The notes beneath the pieces were generated by a model. That model was not told where the DNA came from, ran no database searches, and saw nothing but the letters and a program-made list of their open reading frames with translations. 6,885 nucleotides of DNA from Alphaproteobacteria bacterium. Its GTDB lineage: Bacteria; Pseudomonadota; Alphaproteobacteria; RF32; CAG-239. The stretch spans positions 1-6,885 of the forward strand of contig JAFYWO010000022.1 of the NCBI GenBank assembly GCA_017557925.1, written 5' to 3'. This document shows, in pieces, positions 6,490 to 6,885 of the stretch (positions within the stretch are counted from its first letter, which is position 1; each line of letters begins with the position of its first letter). The position numbers and the translations under genes are program-made.

Positions 6490-6885
6490 ATGAAAGGTAA
6501 GTTTATTACTTTTGAAGGTGGTGAAGGTGCCGGTAAATCTTTACAGATAAAGAGATTTGCAGAATACTTGGAAAGTTTGGGTATAGAAGTTGTTTTGACA
6601 CGAGAACCCGGCGGAACAGAAATAGGTAAAGAAATTAGAAAACTTTTGGTTGAGGGAAGCAGAGATAAATTTGATGTAGTTACTGAACTGTTATTATTCT
6701 ATGCTGACAGAAGAATTAATTTAGAAAAAGTAGTTAAGCCAGCATTAGAGGCAGGCAAGTATGTGATTTCTGACAGATTTAATGATTCCACCATTGCTTA
6801 TCAATTTTATGGAGCGAATAAGTTTTCTGATACGAAGATTATGGATGATTTGTATAAGATTGTTGCCGGAGATTTTAAGCCTGAT
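6490..6885 (+). CDS. tmk: Thymidylate kinase, N-terminal part (runs off the window)
   Basis: Thymidylate kinase phosphorylates dTMP to dTDP with ATP in the cytoplasm and is required for dTTP synthesis. The first 132 codons are present and open to the window edge; the family is usually near 205 to 215 residues, so about 80 are missing. Visible motifs are the P-loop EGGEGAGKS (9-17), TREPGGTEIGKEIR (37-50) with the Arg-Glu-Pro that contacts dTMP, LLLFYADRRIN (67-77) and VISDRFNDSTIAYQ (92-105), the DR-containing dTMP-binding segment. The nucleotide-covering lid lies beyond the edge. The P-loop has no Arg at the position used by the yeast type, so a bacterial type with a lid arginine is expected. 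AAGGAG within the last codons of the carboxypeptidase gene lies six bases before the ATG and the gap is three bases, indicating coupled translation. Confidence 0.97.
   Translation, partial: MKGKFITFEGGEGAGKSLQIKRFAEYLESLGIEVVLTREPGGTEIGKEIRKLLVEGSRDKFDVVTELLLFYADRRINLEKVVKPALEAGKYVISDRFNDSTIAYQFYGANKFSDTKIMDDLYKIVAGDFKPD

Overview
The window reads as a piece of a low-GC alphaproteobacterial chromosome. The reasons are the order rlpA – D-Ala-D-Ala carboxypeptidase – tmk (a familiar alphaproteobacterial block), a DNA polymerase III delta' of the alphaproteobacterial type (no zinc-binding cysteine cluster, P-loop of the form GxxGIGKAT), and a LolA with its signal peptide. The strong A+T bias, with almost all stop codons TAA, would fit a host-associated or gut alphaproteobacterium. 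That lineage guess is inference from gene style, not from a marker gene.

There are two divergent transcription units separated by about 185 bases (4223-4407). To the right (+ strand) lies a tightly packed peptidoglycan operon: rlpA (septal lytic transglycosylase lipoprotein), a PBP5-like DD-carboxypeptidase, and the first 132 codons of tmk, which runs off the window. Gaps are 12 and 3 bases, and each downstream Shine-Dalgarno sits at or in the end of the preceding gene.

To the left (- strand) a near-consensus promoter (TTGACA, 17-base spacer, TATTAT) precedes an unrecognised exported protein of 296 residues. Its stop codon overlaps the start of holB by one base. After holB come an exported MORN-repeat protein and lolA. 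This unit mixes replication (holB) with envelope biogenesis (lolA and two exported proteins). holB usually lies directly downstream of tmk, so its place here on the opposite strand is a small rearrangement.

At the far left, downstream of lolA, lies the most irregular stretch. A - strand coding region of roughly 190 codons (668 down to 87) is broken by three in-frame stop codons. Its reading can be restored by two opposite, mutually compensating single-base frame changes, one of them in a run of seven identical bases. It looks like a decayed or mis-assembled gene for a basic protein with an HC-N/G-E/D/N-GR motif pattern. The last 86 bases hold an AT-only hairpin and a good leftward extended -10 promoter candidate.

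I saw no RNA genes, CRISPR arrays, complete insertion sequences, integrases or phage structural genes. Most of the window is core housekeeping. The parts that are least explained are the 296-residue exported protein coupled to holB and the broken gene at the left end.
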